Assembly: GCA_958295945.1 (NCBI GenBank)
Contig: OY282386.1
Coordinates: 2,728,001 to 2,792,000, forward strand
Length of the DNA stretch: 64,000 nt
Source of the DNA: Candidatus Poribacteria bacterium
Lineage (GTDB): Bacteria; Poribacteria; WGA-4E; WGA-3G
Direction: 5' to 3'
Of the stretch, positions 45,286-54,800 are shown one piece after another. The position numbers and the translations under genes are program-made. Under the pieces are notes generated by a model. The model was not told where the DNA came from. It did no database searches and saw nothing but the letters and a program-made list of their open reading frames with translations. The number at the start of each line of letters is the position of its first letter. The stretch's first letter is position 1.

Positions 45286-46290
45286 ATGTTCAAACAAGCA
45301 AAACCTCTGTTTTTAATCGTAGAAACGCCGCTACATGCTGGCAGTGGAAGTGATCTCGGCATTGTTGATCTGCCGATACAACGTGAAAAACACACGGACT
45401 ACCCTAAGATTGAAGCATCCGGATTGAAAGGCAGTATCCGTGAAATTTTTGATGCACAAGCAAAAAATGGAAAAGTAAAGAATGATGAAGTTTTACTCAC
45501 TTTCGGTCCCGAAACGGGAGATCTCCATGCGGGTGCACTTGGATTCACCGATGCCCGTCTTTTGCTTTTCCCTGTCAAATCTGTCAAAGGTGTGTTTGCA
45601 TGGGTGACATGTCCAGCAGTGTTAGAACGTTTCAAACACGACCTTTCCATATGTCAACCAACCATTAATTTTGTTAAAAATATTCCTGATGCCAATACGG
45701 TATCGAACAATAGTGAACTCATTGTGCAAAACGAAGGAGATACTAAGAAAATTGTCCTTGAAGAATATACATTTACAGTTACACCTGACAACGAATGCGA
45801 AACTGTTGCGAAATGGATTAGCGACAATGTTTTGCCAGCCAACGTGCCAAGCTACGGTTATTGGAGAAAGAAAATGAAGAAGGACATCGTTGTGTTGAGC
45901 GATGACGATTTCCGAGATTTCGTTATGCTCTCAACCGAGGTTATCGCACGAACCAAAATCGACAGTAACAAAGGCACCGTAGCAACAGGCGCGCTGTGGT
46001 ATGAGGAATATCTTCCGACCGATTCTATTCTCTACTCGCTTGCATTGACAACACCGCTGTTTGTGGATGACACGAAGAAAAAAGGAACATGTTTTGAAAT
46101 CCACAGTCCAGTATCTGACAAGAATCTTAAGGAAGCCGAAAAGGTGATGACATTCTTGGCAGATTATTTGCCAAGTATCATTCAAATTGGAGGTAATGCT
46201 ACTATCGGTAAAGGGATAGTCCGGCGACACATTTGTCAAAACGGAGGGATAAACAATGGCACAGGAACTGACGACACTCAAAACAATTGA
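45286..46290 (+). CDS. cmr4: Type III-B CRISPR backbone protein Cmr4 (Cas7-like)
   Basis: 334 aa. The N-terminus ETPLHAGSGSDLGIVDLPIQ contains Asp28, in the position of the catalytic Asp that cuts target RNA in Cmr4. Next come IEASGLKGSIREIF and LLLFPVKSVKGVFAWVTCPA, the conserved Cmr4 core. A 29-nt gap separates it from the CARF gene and it overlaps cmr5 by 35 nt. With the Asp present, target-RNA cleavage should be intact. Confidence 0.94.
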   Translation: MFKQAKPLFLIVETPLHAGSGSDLGIVDLPIQREKHTDYPKIEASGLKGSIREIFDAQAKNGKVKNDEVLLTFGPETGDLHAGALGFTDARLLLFPVKSVKGVFAWVTCPAVLERFKHDLSICQPTINFVKNIPDANTVSNNSELIVQNEGDTKKIVLEEYTFTVTPDNECETVAKWISDNVLPANVPSYGYWRKKMKKDIVVLSDDDFRDFVMLSTEVIARTKIDSNKGTVATGALWYEEYLPTDSILYSLALTTPLFVDDTKKKGTCFEIHSPVSDKNLKEAEKVMTFLADYLPSIIQIGGNATIGKGIVRRHICQNGGINNGTGTDDTQNN

Positions 46291-46696
46291 GCAAGGGCGC
46301 GCCAAATACGCCTTTGAAAAGGTTAAGGGAATTAGCGGTAACAGTGAAAATGGATCGAAAAAACTGAAAGAAAATTATAAATCCACGGCGAAGAAACTTC
46401 CCGTTCTAATAAAAACGAATGGACTGGGACAAACTTTGGCTTTTCTGAAAAGCAAAGGTGGTAAAAATACAATCAACGCCCACGACAAGTTGTATGAACA
46501 TATTGGTTCCTGGCTTCAAACCGAGGATACCAAACGTTTGGTTAAGAAAGGTGAACTTGTTGAACAGGTTATCAACCTTGAATCACAAGACTATCGACAA
46601 GTTACCGTTGAAACACTTGCACTACTCAATTGGGTGCGTCGTTTTGTTGACGGACTTATGAAAGACGTGGAAGAGACGGAGGATAATGATGCCTAA
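46256..46696 (+). CDS. cmr5: Type III-B CRISPR small subunit Cmr5 (Cas11)
   Basis: 146 aa, all-alpha. KTIEQGRAKYAFEKVKGI, then ARTYKSTAKK-like basic helix and VLIKTNGLGQTLAFLKSKG are the Cmr5 blocks; ETLALLNWVRRFVDGLM forms the last helix. It lines the target-RNA groove of the complex. The start overlaps the end of cmr4, and the stop overlaps the start of cmr6. Confidence 0.92.
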   Translation: MAQELTTLKTIEQGRAKYAFEKVKGISGNSENGSKKLKENYKSTAKKLPVLIKTNGLGQTLAFLKSKGGKNTINAHDKLYEHIGSWLQTEDTKRLVKKGELVEQVINLESQDYRQVTVETLALLNWVRRFVDGLMKDVEETEDNDA

Positions 46697-47783
46697 CTAC
46701 CATCCTTCTGATACAAGGCAGCTTATTCGCAGCAATAATCAAATTGATAATTTTGCTTTAGGTTACCGACATTTTTTGCAGGAAGACTCAAAATCAAAGT
46801 ACAAACTTAACCTGCAACGTTCTTCCTATAAACTGGAAGACTCGTCTAAGGAATTGATAAAAATGTTGATAGACCGACAAGTAGAACAACTCTTGCAATT
46901 TGCTAAGCAAGACATCAAACTTTACAGCGTTGATGCAACGGTTGATTGGCGACTGGTCGTAGGACTTGGCAGTGAGCATGTGCAAGAGACAAATATGACA
47001 CTCCATCACATCTACGGTATTCCTTACATCCCCGGTAGTGCTGTCAAAGGTGTAGTGCGTCATTGGTGGTTACATGAAAATGAAGATTTTATTGACAACA
47101 AAGGCAAAATTGACGAAGATAAAGCCATTAAGAATCCAGATTTTCTCGCTGTGTTTGGCAGCCAAGAACAACGCGGGAAAGTGCGATTCCTTGATGCATT
47201 TCCTCAAGATGTCAATTTTGCAACCGATATAATGAATCCCCACTATCCAGACTATTACAGTGGTAGCAAACCACCAACAGACCATCAAAATCCAATACCG
47301 ATCAATTTTCTAACAATTGAAGAGACTACTTTCCGATTTGCTTTCTTAGCGAAAGATCAGAAAGCTCTTGATGAACTCAAGAATCGGTTTCATGACGTAT
47401 TGGAAATGAAAGGCGTTGGTGCAAAAACATCTGTCGGATACGGGTATTTCCGAGATTTCAAAGATCAGACTAAGGTCATCACGAATGAACTTAAACGGCA
47501 ACAAGAGGCAGTTGAAGAAGAACGTGAAGCGAAACGTATAGCAAACCTTTCTCCTACAGAACAACTTGCTGAAGAATTGAATCGTCTTAGTGAAAAACAA
47601 GTAGACGAACAACGTGCTGTCCAAATATTCAACGATGAACTTCCATCACTTGACGGTGATGAAGAACAGATGATTGCACAGTCGTTGAAGGATTATTGGC
47701 AGCGTATTAACAAATGGGATGGTGGCTCTGACAAACAGAGACAAAAAGTGATGAAAGTTAAGTCAATTTTAGGTGATCGTTGA
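46686..47783 (+). CDS. cmr6: Type III-B CRISPR RAMP protein Cmr6
   Basis: 365 aa (start at 46686 or the adjacent ATG at 46689). VVGLGSEHVQETNMTLHHIY, then GIPYIPGSAVKGVVRHWWL is the Cmr6 signature, and KGVGAKTSVGYGYF is the glycine-rich RAMP loop. A C-terminal extension of about 100 residues rich in Glu, Arg and Gln (from about 260) is longer than in typical Cmr6 and is predicted helical. It completes the cmr set. No array, cas1 or cas2 follows, only cas6 remnants. Confidence 0.92.
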   Translation: MMPNYHPSDTRQLIRSNNQIDNFALGYRHFLQEDSKSKYKLNLQRSSYKLEDSSKELIKMLIDRQVEQLLQFAKQDIKLYSVDATVDWRLVVGLGSEHVQETNMTLHHIYGIPYIPGSAVKGVVRHWWLHENEDFIDNKGKIDEDKAIKNPDFLAVFGSQEQRGKVRFLDAFPQDVNFATDIMNPHYPDYYSGSKPPTDHQNPIPINFLTIEETTFRFAFLAKDQKALDELKNRFHDVLEMKGVGAKTSVGYGYFRDFKDQTKVITNELKRQQEAVEEEREAKRIANLSPTEQLAEELNRLSEKQVDEQRAVQIFNDELPSLDGDEEQMIAQSLKDYWQRINKWDGGSDKQRQKVMKVKSILGDR

Positions 47784-47805
47784 AAACCGAGAAAACCCTA
47801 TCCCA

Positions 47806-47937
47806 TGCTCCAAAACTTCCGCTTCGCACGTGACCGCTTCACCTACACCGTCCAAGAATCGCTGAAGATGCCAACCTTCAAAAACAGAAAAGACTCTTGA
47901 CAACAATTTCAAAAATAATATACACTACTACCAATGA
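47806..47937 (+). pseudogene. cas6 5' remnant, copy 1
   Basis: The frame begins MLQNFRFARDRFTYTVQESL and KMPTFK, matching the first 25 codons of the longer remnant at 49055 (MLQNFRFTRYRLTYTVQEPL). After that the sequence turns into unrelated A/T-rich DNA and stops at 47937. It lies just 22 nt after cmr6, where a cas6 gene would be expected. Confidence 0.75.
47897..47926 (+). promoter_or_regulatory. Promoter candidate upstream of the Uma2 gene
   Basis: TTGACA at 47897-47902, an 18-nt spacer and TACACT at 47921-47926. Almost the same sequence is repeated at 48843-48872, upstream of the second cas6 remnant. Confidence 0.5.
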
Positions 47938-48025
47938 TATTGTGTGAATTGGGATATAAGAATCCAATACTTGTTGCAAGTGAGGCTTCTCGTTTGAAGG
48001 GAATTGATGTGCTATGGAGAAAACA

Positions 48026-48787
48026 ATGGACTACGTCAACGACTTTGAATACAGACGAAATAAATATCTGCCCATCTTCCCCAAAGCAACTGGGCAACCG
48101 ACCGTTTATATTGAAGGCTATCCATTTGAGGATGATGAACCTATGGCAGCGACCTTGTATCACGCTGAACAGATTTCAACCTTTCATGAACAACTCAAAC
48201 GTTATTTTATTTCGGCACCTTTCATCTTTATAGGTCTTGACTGTTTTATCTACTATAGTGAAGGTGATCTGAAAAAATGTGTTGCCCCTGATATATTTGT
48301 GGTGTTGGGTACAAAGAAATATCCACTGAGACGAAGTTTTTATACGTGGGCTGAAGGTGCTGTGCCCGATACTATATTTGAGTTTCTATCGGATAGCACG
48401 ATAAATGAGGATAGGGATAGAAAAGTTCAGTTATATTTAGGTGAGATGGGGGCAAAAGAATACTTTATACATCAACCTGATTTGGATAGAGCTGCGGAGT
48501 TTAGAGGCTGGTATCGTGACACTTCCGGCGAAATCGTTGAGATGTTAACAGAAACACCAAGAACATTGTTTAGTGAGAGATTAAATCTATTGTTCAAATG
48601 GCAGGAAGAAGGGGATTTGAAAGTCCGTCTGCTCCGTCCATACCTACCGGATGGAACACCAATAACGACATCTATAGAAGAAAAGAACCTACGCGAAATT
48701 GCTGAAGCAAAGGTTGAAGAACAAGCAGAAAAGATTAAAGAACAGGAAGCGGAATTAGAAAGACTACGTCAACAACTTGCTAAATGA
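48026..48787 (+). CDS. Uma2-family (PD-(D/E)XK-like) protein
   Basis: 253 aa from the ATG at 48026, which has GGAG 6 nt upstream and aligns with the start of the paralogue at 1-698; the ATG at 48014 would contain that Shine-Dalgarno. Core blocks: CVAPDIFVVLGTKKYPLRRS, AVPDTIFEFLSDSTINED and YLGEMGAKEYFIHQPDLDR. The end is a charged coiled coil (EEQAEKIKEQEAELERLRQQ). Uma2 proteins have the restriction-endonuclease fold; the biological role is unknown. The gene sits between two cas6 remnants, as if inserted there. Confidence 0.87.
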   Translation: MDYVNDFEYRRNKYLPIFPKATGQPTVYIEGYPFEDDEPMAATLYHAEQISTFHEQLKRYFISAPFIFIGLDCFIYYSEGDLKKCVAPDIFVVLGTKKYPLRRSFYTWAEGAVPDTIFEFLSDSTINEDRDRKVQLYLGEMGAKEYFIHQPDLDRAAEFRGWYRDTSGEIVEMLTETPRTLFSERLNLLFKWQEEGDLKVRLLRPYLPDGTPITTSIEEKNLREIAEAKVEEQAEKIKEQEAELERLRQQLAK

Positions 48788-48842
48788 TTACCAACGAAAT
48801 CTTTGGCAACCGCGATCCAAGCAGAAACCACAGAAAAACTTA

Positions 48843-48872
48843 TTGACAACAATTTCAAAAATAATATATACT
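48843..48872 (+). promoter_or_regulatory. Promoter candidate upstream of the second cas6 remnant
   Basis: TTGACA at 48843-48848, an 18-nt spacer and TATACT at 48867-48872. The 30 bases around it duplicate those at 47897. Downstream at 49018-49040 a hairpin repeat GGGTTGGGAGACCCAACCCC precedes the cas6 start. Confidence 0.5.
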
Positions 48873-49054
48873 AACCAAAGTTGCTACCTTAAATCGGGGT
48901 TTCAAACCCCTCTAACAATGATCAGTATATTTTTATGCAATTTATCCCTTACTGTGACTGGCTTCGCAAGGGGTGCGTTCGAATGAGACTTCCCGTTTGA
49001 AGGGAATTCACGACTATAGGGTTGGGAGACCCAACCCCTACGATACGTTTGATA

Positions 49055-49258
49055 ATGCTCCAAAACTTCCGCTTCACCCGCTACCGCCTCACCTACACCG
49101 TTCAAGAACCGCTAAAGATGCCATCTTACAAAGGCAACATCTTCCGCGGACGATTCGGATACCTGCTCCGCCACATCGCCTGCATCGGTGAAGCAGGACA
49201 GTGTGAAAAAAAGTGTCAATACCCCGACCGATGCGTCTACTCTAAGTGCTTTGAAACA
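49055..49258 (+). pseudogene. cas6 5' remnant, copy 2, truncated by the WD40 duplication
   Basis: From ATG 49055 the protein reads MLQNFRFTRYRLTYTVQEPL, then KMPSYKGNIFRGRFGYLLRH and a Cys-rich CEKKCQYPDRCVYSKCFETP block, the typical N-terminus of a Cas6-like RAMP endoribonuclease. At 49259 it runs abruptly into the antisense of the WD40 5' end, so the frame to 49390 is chimeric. The rest of cas6 (catalytic His region and C-terminal Gly-rich loop) is absent. The locus therefore has no complete processing nuclease in this window. Confidence 0.8.
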
Positions 49259-49547
49259 CCAATTGCGCTTACTACTGCTATAAGTTTTCCATCAGGGGAG
49301 TATGCTATTTCAGGCGGATTTAGGACATCGCTTATCCTACCTTTCCCGAGACGTGCTTTCACGCCTGTCGGTAGACACCATTGTGTGTAATCTTGGGAAA
49401 CGGGATTAGAGTCTAAAGTGTGTAATGCAAGCGAGAGTCGTGTTTTTTTCATTATGCTGTTTGTCCTTTAGTTGTAAATGTTCCTTCCTATCTGATATTT
49501 TTATGAACATAGATTATCACAGGAGCTTGGTGGTGTCAAATGAATTG
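49259..49547 (+). repeat. 289-bp direct repeat, right copy (WD40 5' fragment)
   Basis: Matches 39731-40019. Read on the minus strand it encodes MKKTRLSLALHTLDSNPVSQ and DYTQWCLPTGVKARLGKGRI, then breaks at the cas6 junction. It retains the same upstream region as the true WD40 gene. Confidence 0.9.
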
Positions 49548-49627
49548 AAACCCAAATTTAAGTTGACTGATTACTCAAATTATGGTGTGATTATAGTAGA
49601 TTTTAGAATTACTTGGCCACATTTGAT

Positions 49628-49692
49628 CTGTAGGGGACCTCCGATCCTGACCGTTCCGGAGGTCCATCGAAATTCGGAGATCGATCCTACAG
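49628..49692. repeat. Nested hairpin repeat
   Basis: The outer arms CTGTAGG (49628-49634) and CCTACAG (49686-49692) enclose a perfect inner stem GGACCTCCG (49635-49643) and CGGAGGTCC (49657-49665). The block is preceded by GTAGATTTTAGAATTACTTGG at about 49599, related to the ends of the 19036 repeat family. Confidence 0.75.
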
Positions 49693-49768
49693 TGGCGTAT
49701 CCAAGTATTTTCATATTTCACCACAAATATCAAATTGGAAAATCAAGATTTATCATAGGACTTACACA

Positions 49769-49929
49769 ATGATTAACCCCGTTCTTAAATGGGCATTACA
49801 AATTTTACAAAATCCCGAAGAAATACCTACAAACGACTTGATATCCGATAAAATAAAAGAAGCACTAAAACTTGCAGGTATTGAATATAATCAGATTCAA
49901 GTAAATTGTCAACCCCTTGAATCCATCTG
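49769..49929 (+). pseudogene. Small hypothetical protein truncated by the ISKra4-type insertion
   Basis: The frame from ATG 49769 (MINPVLKWALQILQNPEEIP) enters the IS at 49930 and stops inside it at 50026, so only the first about 54 residues are native. No family recognised. The N-terminal part looks helical and soluble. No clear continuation is found on the other side of the IS (after 51536). Confidence 0.45.
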
Positions 49930-49965
49930 GGTGTGTAAAGTTTTTGTCACTAAAACATCATGCGG

Positions 49966-51430
49966 CTATTGTGTCTGGATACCAGTATTTTCCCAAGTTT
50001 TGTTCTTTATCGGACATCTCAACTGAAGGATAGCATTAAGCCCTTCATCTGTCCATCTCATAGATGCGCGTCTACACCTTTGTGCCACAACCTGTTGGCA
50101 GGGCACTCTCAATCACGCTACTGGTAATCTGATACCCTTTTTCTCTAAATGTTTTGGACTGCGGACGCTTGGCATGTTTTTGAAAATAGTCTGCTTCTCT
50201 TTCAAAGTTTTTTCTCTCTTCAGGATTTTCTGTCTCAAGCGCGCGGATGTGCGATACCACTTCAGGGATCCTCCCCTCAAAAAGAAGCGGTTCCACCTTT
50301 TGTGTCCACGCCTCTACCTTTTCAGTCGCAGGCTCTCCAAATGCATATTTTGCAGCAGCGTCCAGATGCGATTTTGCGTGCATATAATCCACAATCTCAA
50401 CCGCATTCGGAAAGGACTCATCCGAGTTGTTCCATATCCATGGAGCACCATCACCGATAGACACAACTTCTTGCTTCATAATATCTTCTTGATAGATACC
50501 GCTACGGGTCGCTAACGCATATAAATCCTTCCCAGATTGAGCGGCATTCTGACGATTGGCAGTCCAACGAGGACTTTCAGGACGCGCTCTGGAAGGACTA
50601 TTCGGTCCCAGTTGTGGATAATCTCTATAAGGACAACTGACTTTTGTTTCCTTCCACCCCTCTGGTGAGTTCGTCCGACATCCATCTGTGCTCACATACC
50701 ACCGCTCATTGGCACCAAGGGTTTGACATTCCACTCGTTCCAACACACGCAAATCTTTTGACCATTCACGCACTTTCTTATGAACGGTCTTGTGGCTCAC
50801 TATAACTCCCTGACGAGATAACTCCTCAGCGGCACTCCTAAAGTCAAAGTGCGCCGCAAAACGACACATCATTTCCGCAACACGATGCGTGTATTTACCT
50901 TTCAACTGCTGCTTCGTATCCCACCAAGGTCTATGGTAGTGTTTCGCATCACAATGATACACCCAACGCCGCAACACGAATAACACCACAGAGAGTCGTC
51001 CTCTGTCGTTCTCTCGGACGCCACGAACGCCACGCTTTTTCACACTTTGGACACGACACCGGTTCCGTCTCTTTTGCCGAAGCTTGCTCGGACGCATGCA
51101 ACTCTAACAACTTTTGTCCTAAGGCACAATGAAGATTAAGAAATAAATTGGGTAATTTGATTTCAAAGCCCAGCGCGCTTACAAAGCACCAAATCAACGG
51201 TATGAATACCTTTTGGCATTCCCCGCCTACGGGGTTTGAGGTGATTAAGATTACCCGTTTAATAAATTAATCTTCATAGTGCCTTCTAAAATATGTTGTT
51301 CTGCTTCAGAAAACGACAGAGAAGAATCACTGCCAAGATCTCCAACTAAATCGTGCATCTCGTCCACTAAGTTCTGTGCTGCTTCCGGATTTTCTTTGAC
51401 TTCACAACTTGATAATGATATACTAAACAT
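49966..51430 (-). pseudogene. ISKra4-type transposase, disrupted
   Basis: Pieces in three frames rebuild one transposase. An N-terminal piece (51430 to about 51285: NPEAAQNLVDEMHDLVGDLG, SLSFSEAEQHILEG) is cut by a MITE. After it comes LGQKLLELHASEQASAKETE with the zinc-finger-like CPKCEKAW (to about 51040), then a frameshift into the catalytic region 51097-50072 (WYVSTDGCRTNSPEGWKETK, QEVVSIGDGAPWIWNNSDES, EIVDYMHAKSHL). Near 50105 a further one-base shift replaces ESACQQVVAQRCRRASMRWT by ESALPTG; the correct end runs to 49966. It is inactive as it stands. Confidence 0.85.
51121..51285 (-). repeat. MITE with GCGCGC half-hairpin inserted in the transposase
   Basis: Terminal inverted repeats: AAGGCACAATGAAGATTAAG at the left and AAGGCACTATGAAGATTAAT read from the right. 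Read on the minus strand the order (GGTAATCTTAA, CCTCAAACCCCGTAGGCG, GCTTTGTAAGCGCGCTGGG) matches the degenerate copy at 3969-4070, with an extra about 35-nt segment that splits the central hairpin. Confidence 0.8.
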
Positions 51431-51536
51431 TGGTATCCTCTCTGATAAAAAAGGTATTTTAAGAAGGATACCATTTTTCTTAATACCAAGCAAGATCTGT
51501 ATTCAGTTCATTATAGTGACAAAAACTTTACACACC

Positions 51537-51808
51537 TTGAGATGTTTTCTGACTTGTAGAAAAATCTGTACTGTGCTAATATATTAATGTATAAGTTGGT
51601 TGGTGCATATATCCAATTGTACTGATCAACAAATGATAGGTTATTGGACAATCGGGAATCCAATATTTTATTACATTCTTAATTAATTAGGGTATCAGTG
51701 TTAATTTTGCACTTTTGCACAATTAGCAGTGAAGGGGTGTATCGGAATGCCCTACTGATTACTGTGAATCGGATTGCGTCAATCGCGATTTGCATGGTGT
51801 GATTATAT
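51537..51808. other. Intergenic region between the IS and the helicase-like gene
   Basis: A/T-rich, no gene and no recognisable repeat. No convincing promoter pair with 16-18 nt spacing was found. Confidence 0.4.
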
Positions 51809-54800
51809 ATGAATATGTTAGAAGATATTATTCGGCTCTGCCATGAACGGCATGGGGAAAGAGAGTCGTTACGTCAACGTAAAACGGTGGTGACTCCTGC
51901 CTTGTTTAAACGTCCCCCGTTTCACATCAAGGTGCATTGTTCGCGTGCGAATGCCTTAACGCTTGATGCGCTTGAGAGTGCGGATATTTCCTTTATGCCG
52001 ATAGGACATGCATCTGAAAATGATCAAGTGCCGCTGGATTGTGGGGGAGAACGGTTTTTAAAGCGTCAGCGAGGGAGAAGCTGGCGAATGAGACAGTGGA
52101 ATGACTCTTGGGGTATTCAGATATATACCGGCATTCCATCTGGGCGGGATGGTGCGCATTGGCACGACATAGAGTTTAAATATGATGCGATCTGTAGTGC
52201 GCCTGATGCTGTTTCTTCCTGTTTAGAAACGCTTCTGAACGCTCATGCTAATCCCTTGTTGACGTTGACAAAATCAGGTGGACTTCGCTTCTCTTGTCGT
52301 GTTCAGGAATATTTACATTCCAATACTGATGAGGATCGATTTTTTATTTTTAAGGACCAACCAACGGAAGATGCCCCTAACCGTCGTGTTGTCTACTTGG
52401 AAGTTCTTGGTGAGGAAGGTTATAGTCAATGGGATTTGCGGTATGAGATTCTGCTGGGTAATTTGTTGGAACCGCCTGTTATTTCCAAAGAAGTACTATT
52501 TGTCTCCATACATCAACTCCGTGAGGCATTTGACGAAATTGAGTTACGCCAAGCAGAGATTTCAGAAACTGAGGATGTGGTTCTGCCCTCTTTTGGTTCA
52601 ACACATCTTGATCTTGCCAAAGCAGCGTTTTTGAAGCGCGGTTATTCTTATCTGCGGGTAGATGATGGTTGTCATCATTGGAAACTTCATGATGAAAACG
52701 GTACTGTCAAGTACGTATCGTTATGGGAGGATCAGGGGATTGTATGGGTACGCGCAACAACACTACATACAGATATACCTACGCGTGCTGTTGCGATAAC
52801 AGATATATGGGACGATACAGGCATTTCACCCCCGAATCTTGTAAGCAAAAAAGTATTGTTAATTCGTAAGGGTGATTTAAGTCCGTTGACAATAAAACGT
52901 CCAACACCAAAACTGTACAAACAGCAGACAGTCTCCAAGCACTATAAATCAATTCAGGAACAGACATCGGTGTTGAAAGAGGTCTTGACACGCGATACGC
53001 GCATTCTTGCACTCATAACTACCGAAGATGGTATCTTCAGGAACACCGAAGCAGAAACACATTTGTTAAATAACCGTGCGACATTTTTGAATATAGCCAG
53101 TCGTGTATATGCGGATGCGGCAGCAGAACGATATGCGACAAAGAATCTGTCCTCCGTGGCGCGTTGGCGATCCATATTTTACCGTTGGGACCAGGTTAAA
53201 GATATACCGATAGAAGACCGCATGGCAAACCCCTTCCAACACGGTAATGTGTGTGAGGACACTGAACGAATCATGGCATTTATGAACAAGGGTGGTAATC
53301 CGAGGGAATCTATCTGTCCAAGTTGTCCCGTTTATACGGCATGCCAAGAACGGGGGTATTTATCACAACCGCAAGCGATGAAAAGTGCCAACGCACAGAT
53401 ATCACCAGTTAGTAAACTGTTTTTTGAGCCGAGACATGCCCACTTGATACAACACATATTAGAAAATGTAGATGAAGAACGTATCTGTATCATTGATGAA
53501 CATAGATCAAAGATTGCAGACCTGTTTTTTGAATGTGTATTAACCAAAGAAGTTTTAGAGCAATGGATTGCCACCTGGAAGGGATATGCCTTGGGTAACT
53601 TTGCAGTTGCCATTATGAATGCCCTTGAAACGCAAGTGGTTCCCTCGAGAAATCCTATCAGACAGGTTCGATCTGCCGTTGAAGCCTTCAAACAATACGC
53701 AGATCAGATAATTGAGCAGATGTGTTACATTAATGTACAGGGTCGAGTGGTGGCGCATAAAACAGTTGATCCCGATACAGGATCAGAATTGTCCCGCTTG
53801 GCAATTGCCATAAAAAATATTGATGGTCAAAATGCCTCGACTGCGTACATTCCGTTGGATGCAGATGCAAAGGATAGACTGCACGCCATCGGGTTGCCTA
53901 CTATATCCCCACAAGACTATACGACAAACGAGGATATTTCTATACCGATGCAGATGACGGAAGCGGTTAGAATAGGTGTACTTGATGTCCGGACTATAGA
54001 AAGCATCGCGTTATTTCCCACCGTCTGTTCGGATCCTGAGTGGACGTATTGGCATCAGTTGACACGTTTTTTTGAACATTACCCGCGCGATGCTGATGCC
54101 CCGATGCGGTGGAATGATAGATTTCTGAAGTTTTGGTTGCCACCGAGGCTTCATCCGGGCATCAAACGTCTGCTGATAATTTCACCATTCCTTACCGAGG
54201 GGCAACTTCGCCGTGCGTTCCCGTCCGAAGATATGGATGTTATTCGTGTTGAACCGACAACGTGGCTGCCTGACAACAGAGTCTTTCAAATCCGTTCAAG
54301 TAGCAGAACTCTCAATGAAATAATAAACAACAATAGTCATACAAACAGAGTGGAGTTGTCTAAAATAGGAGAACGTTATATTCGGGGTATCCGTGCAGAA
54401 ATTGAAAGAGACCTCAGTATAAGACATGCGATTTTTGCAAATTACCAAACTGTCGATAAATTATTGGATATGACAGAAATGCCAAATGTCCATTTTATCC
54501 GGAGTTTCAAATCATTGTTCTATAACGATATAGATATTGATTCAGTCCAGGTGTTTTGGATAGTCGGTACACCGAAATGGAGACAAGGCGCCATTTGGCA
54601 ACAAGCTCAAATGTTGTTCGGGAACGACGTTAAACCGCTTGAATATGGTGAAGATATGTGGGTGGATGACAGTGAAGATGAACGGATACAAGAGGTCTAT
54701 CATCAAAATATCTCAGGCTTACTGACACTGATTGTTGGACGCGTAGGTATGAACAGATGCAGTGGTAAGACGGTGGTATTGTTGAATAGCTTTGACCTAC

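Larger units (their letters stand above)
49930..51536. mobile_element. ISKra4-type insertion sequence with perfect 23-bp inverted ends
   Basis: The ends 49930-49952 (GGTGTGTAAAGTTTTTGTCA plus CTA) and 51514-51536 are exact reverse complements. A transposase on the minus strand fills the element but is broken by frameshifts and a MITE (51121-51285). No target duplication was recognised. A solo end of the same type is at 20464 and a transposase scrap at 3696, so the family has moved in this genome before. Confidence 0.85.

Noticed and set aside
48920-48986. 22-codon frame MISIFLCNLSLTVTGFARGA upstream of the second cas6 remnant
   Set aside because: Too short, no ribosome binding site, within duplicated intergenic sequence.
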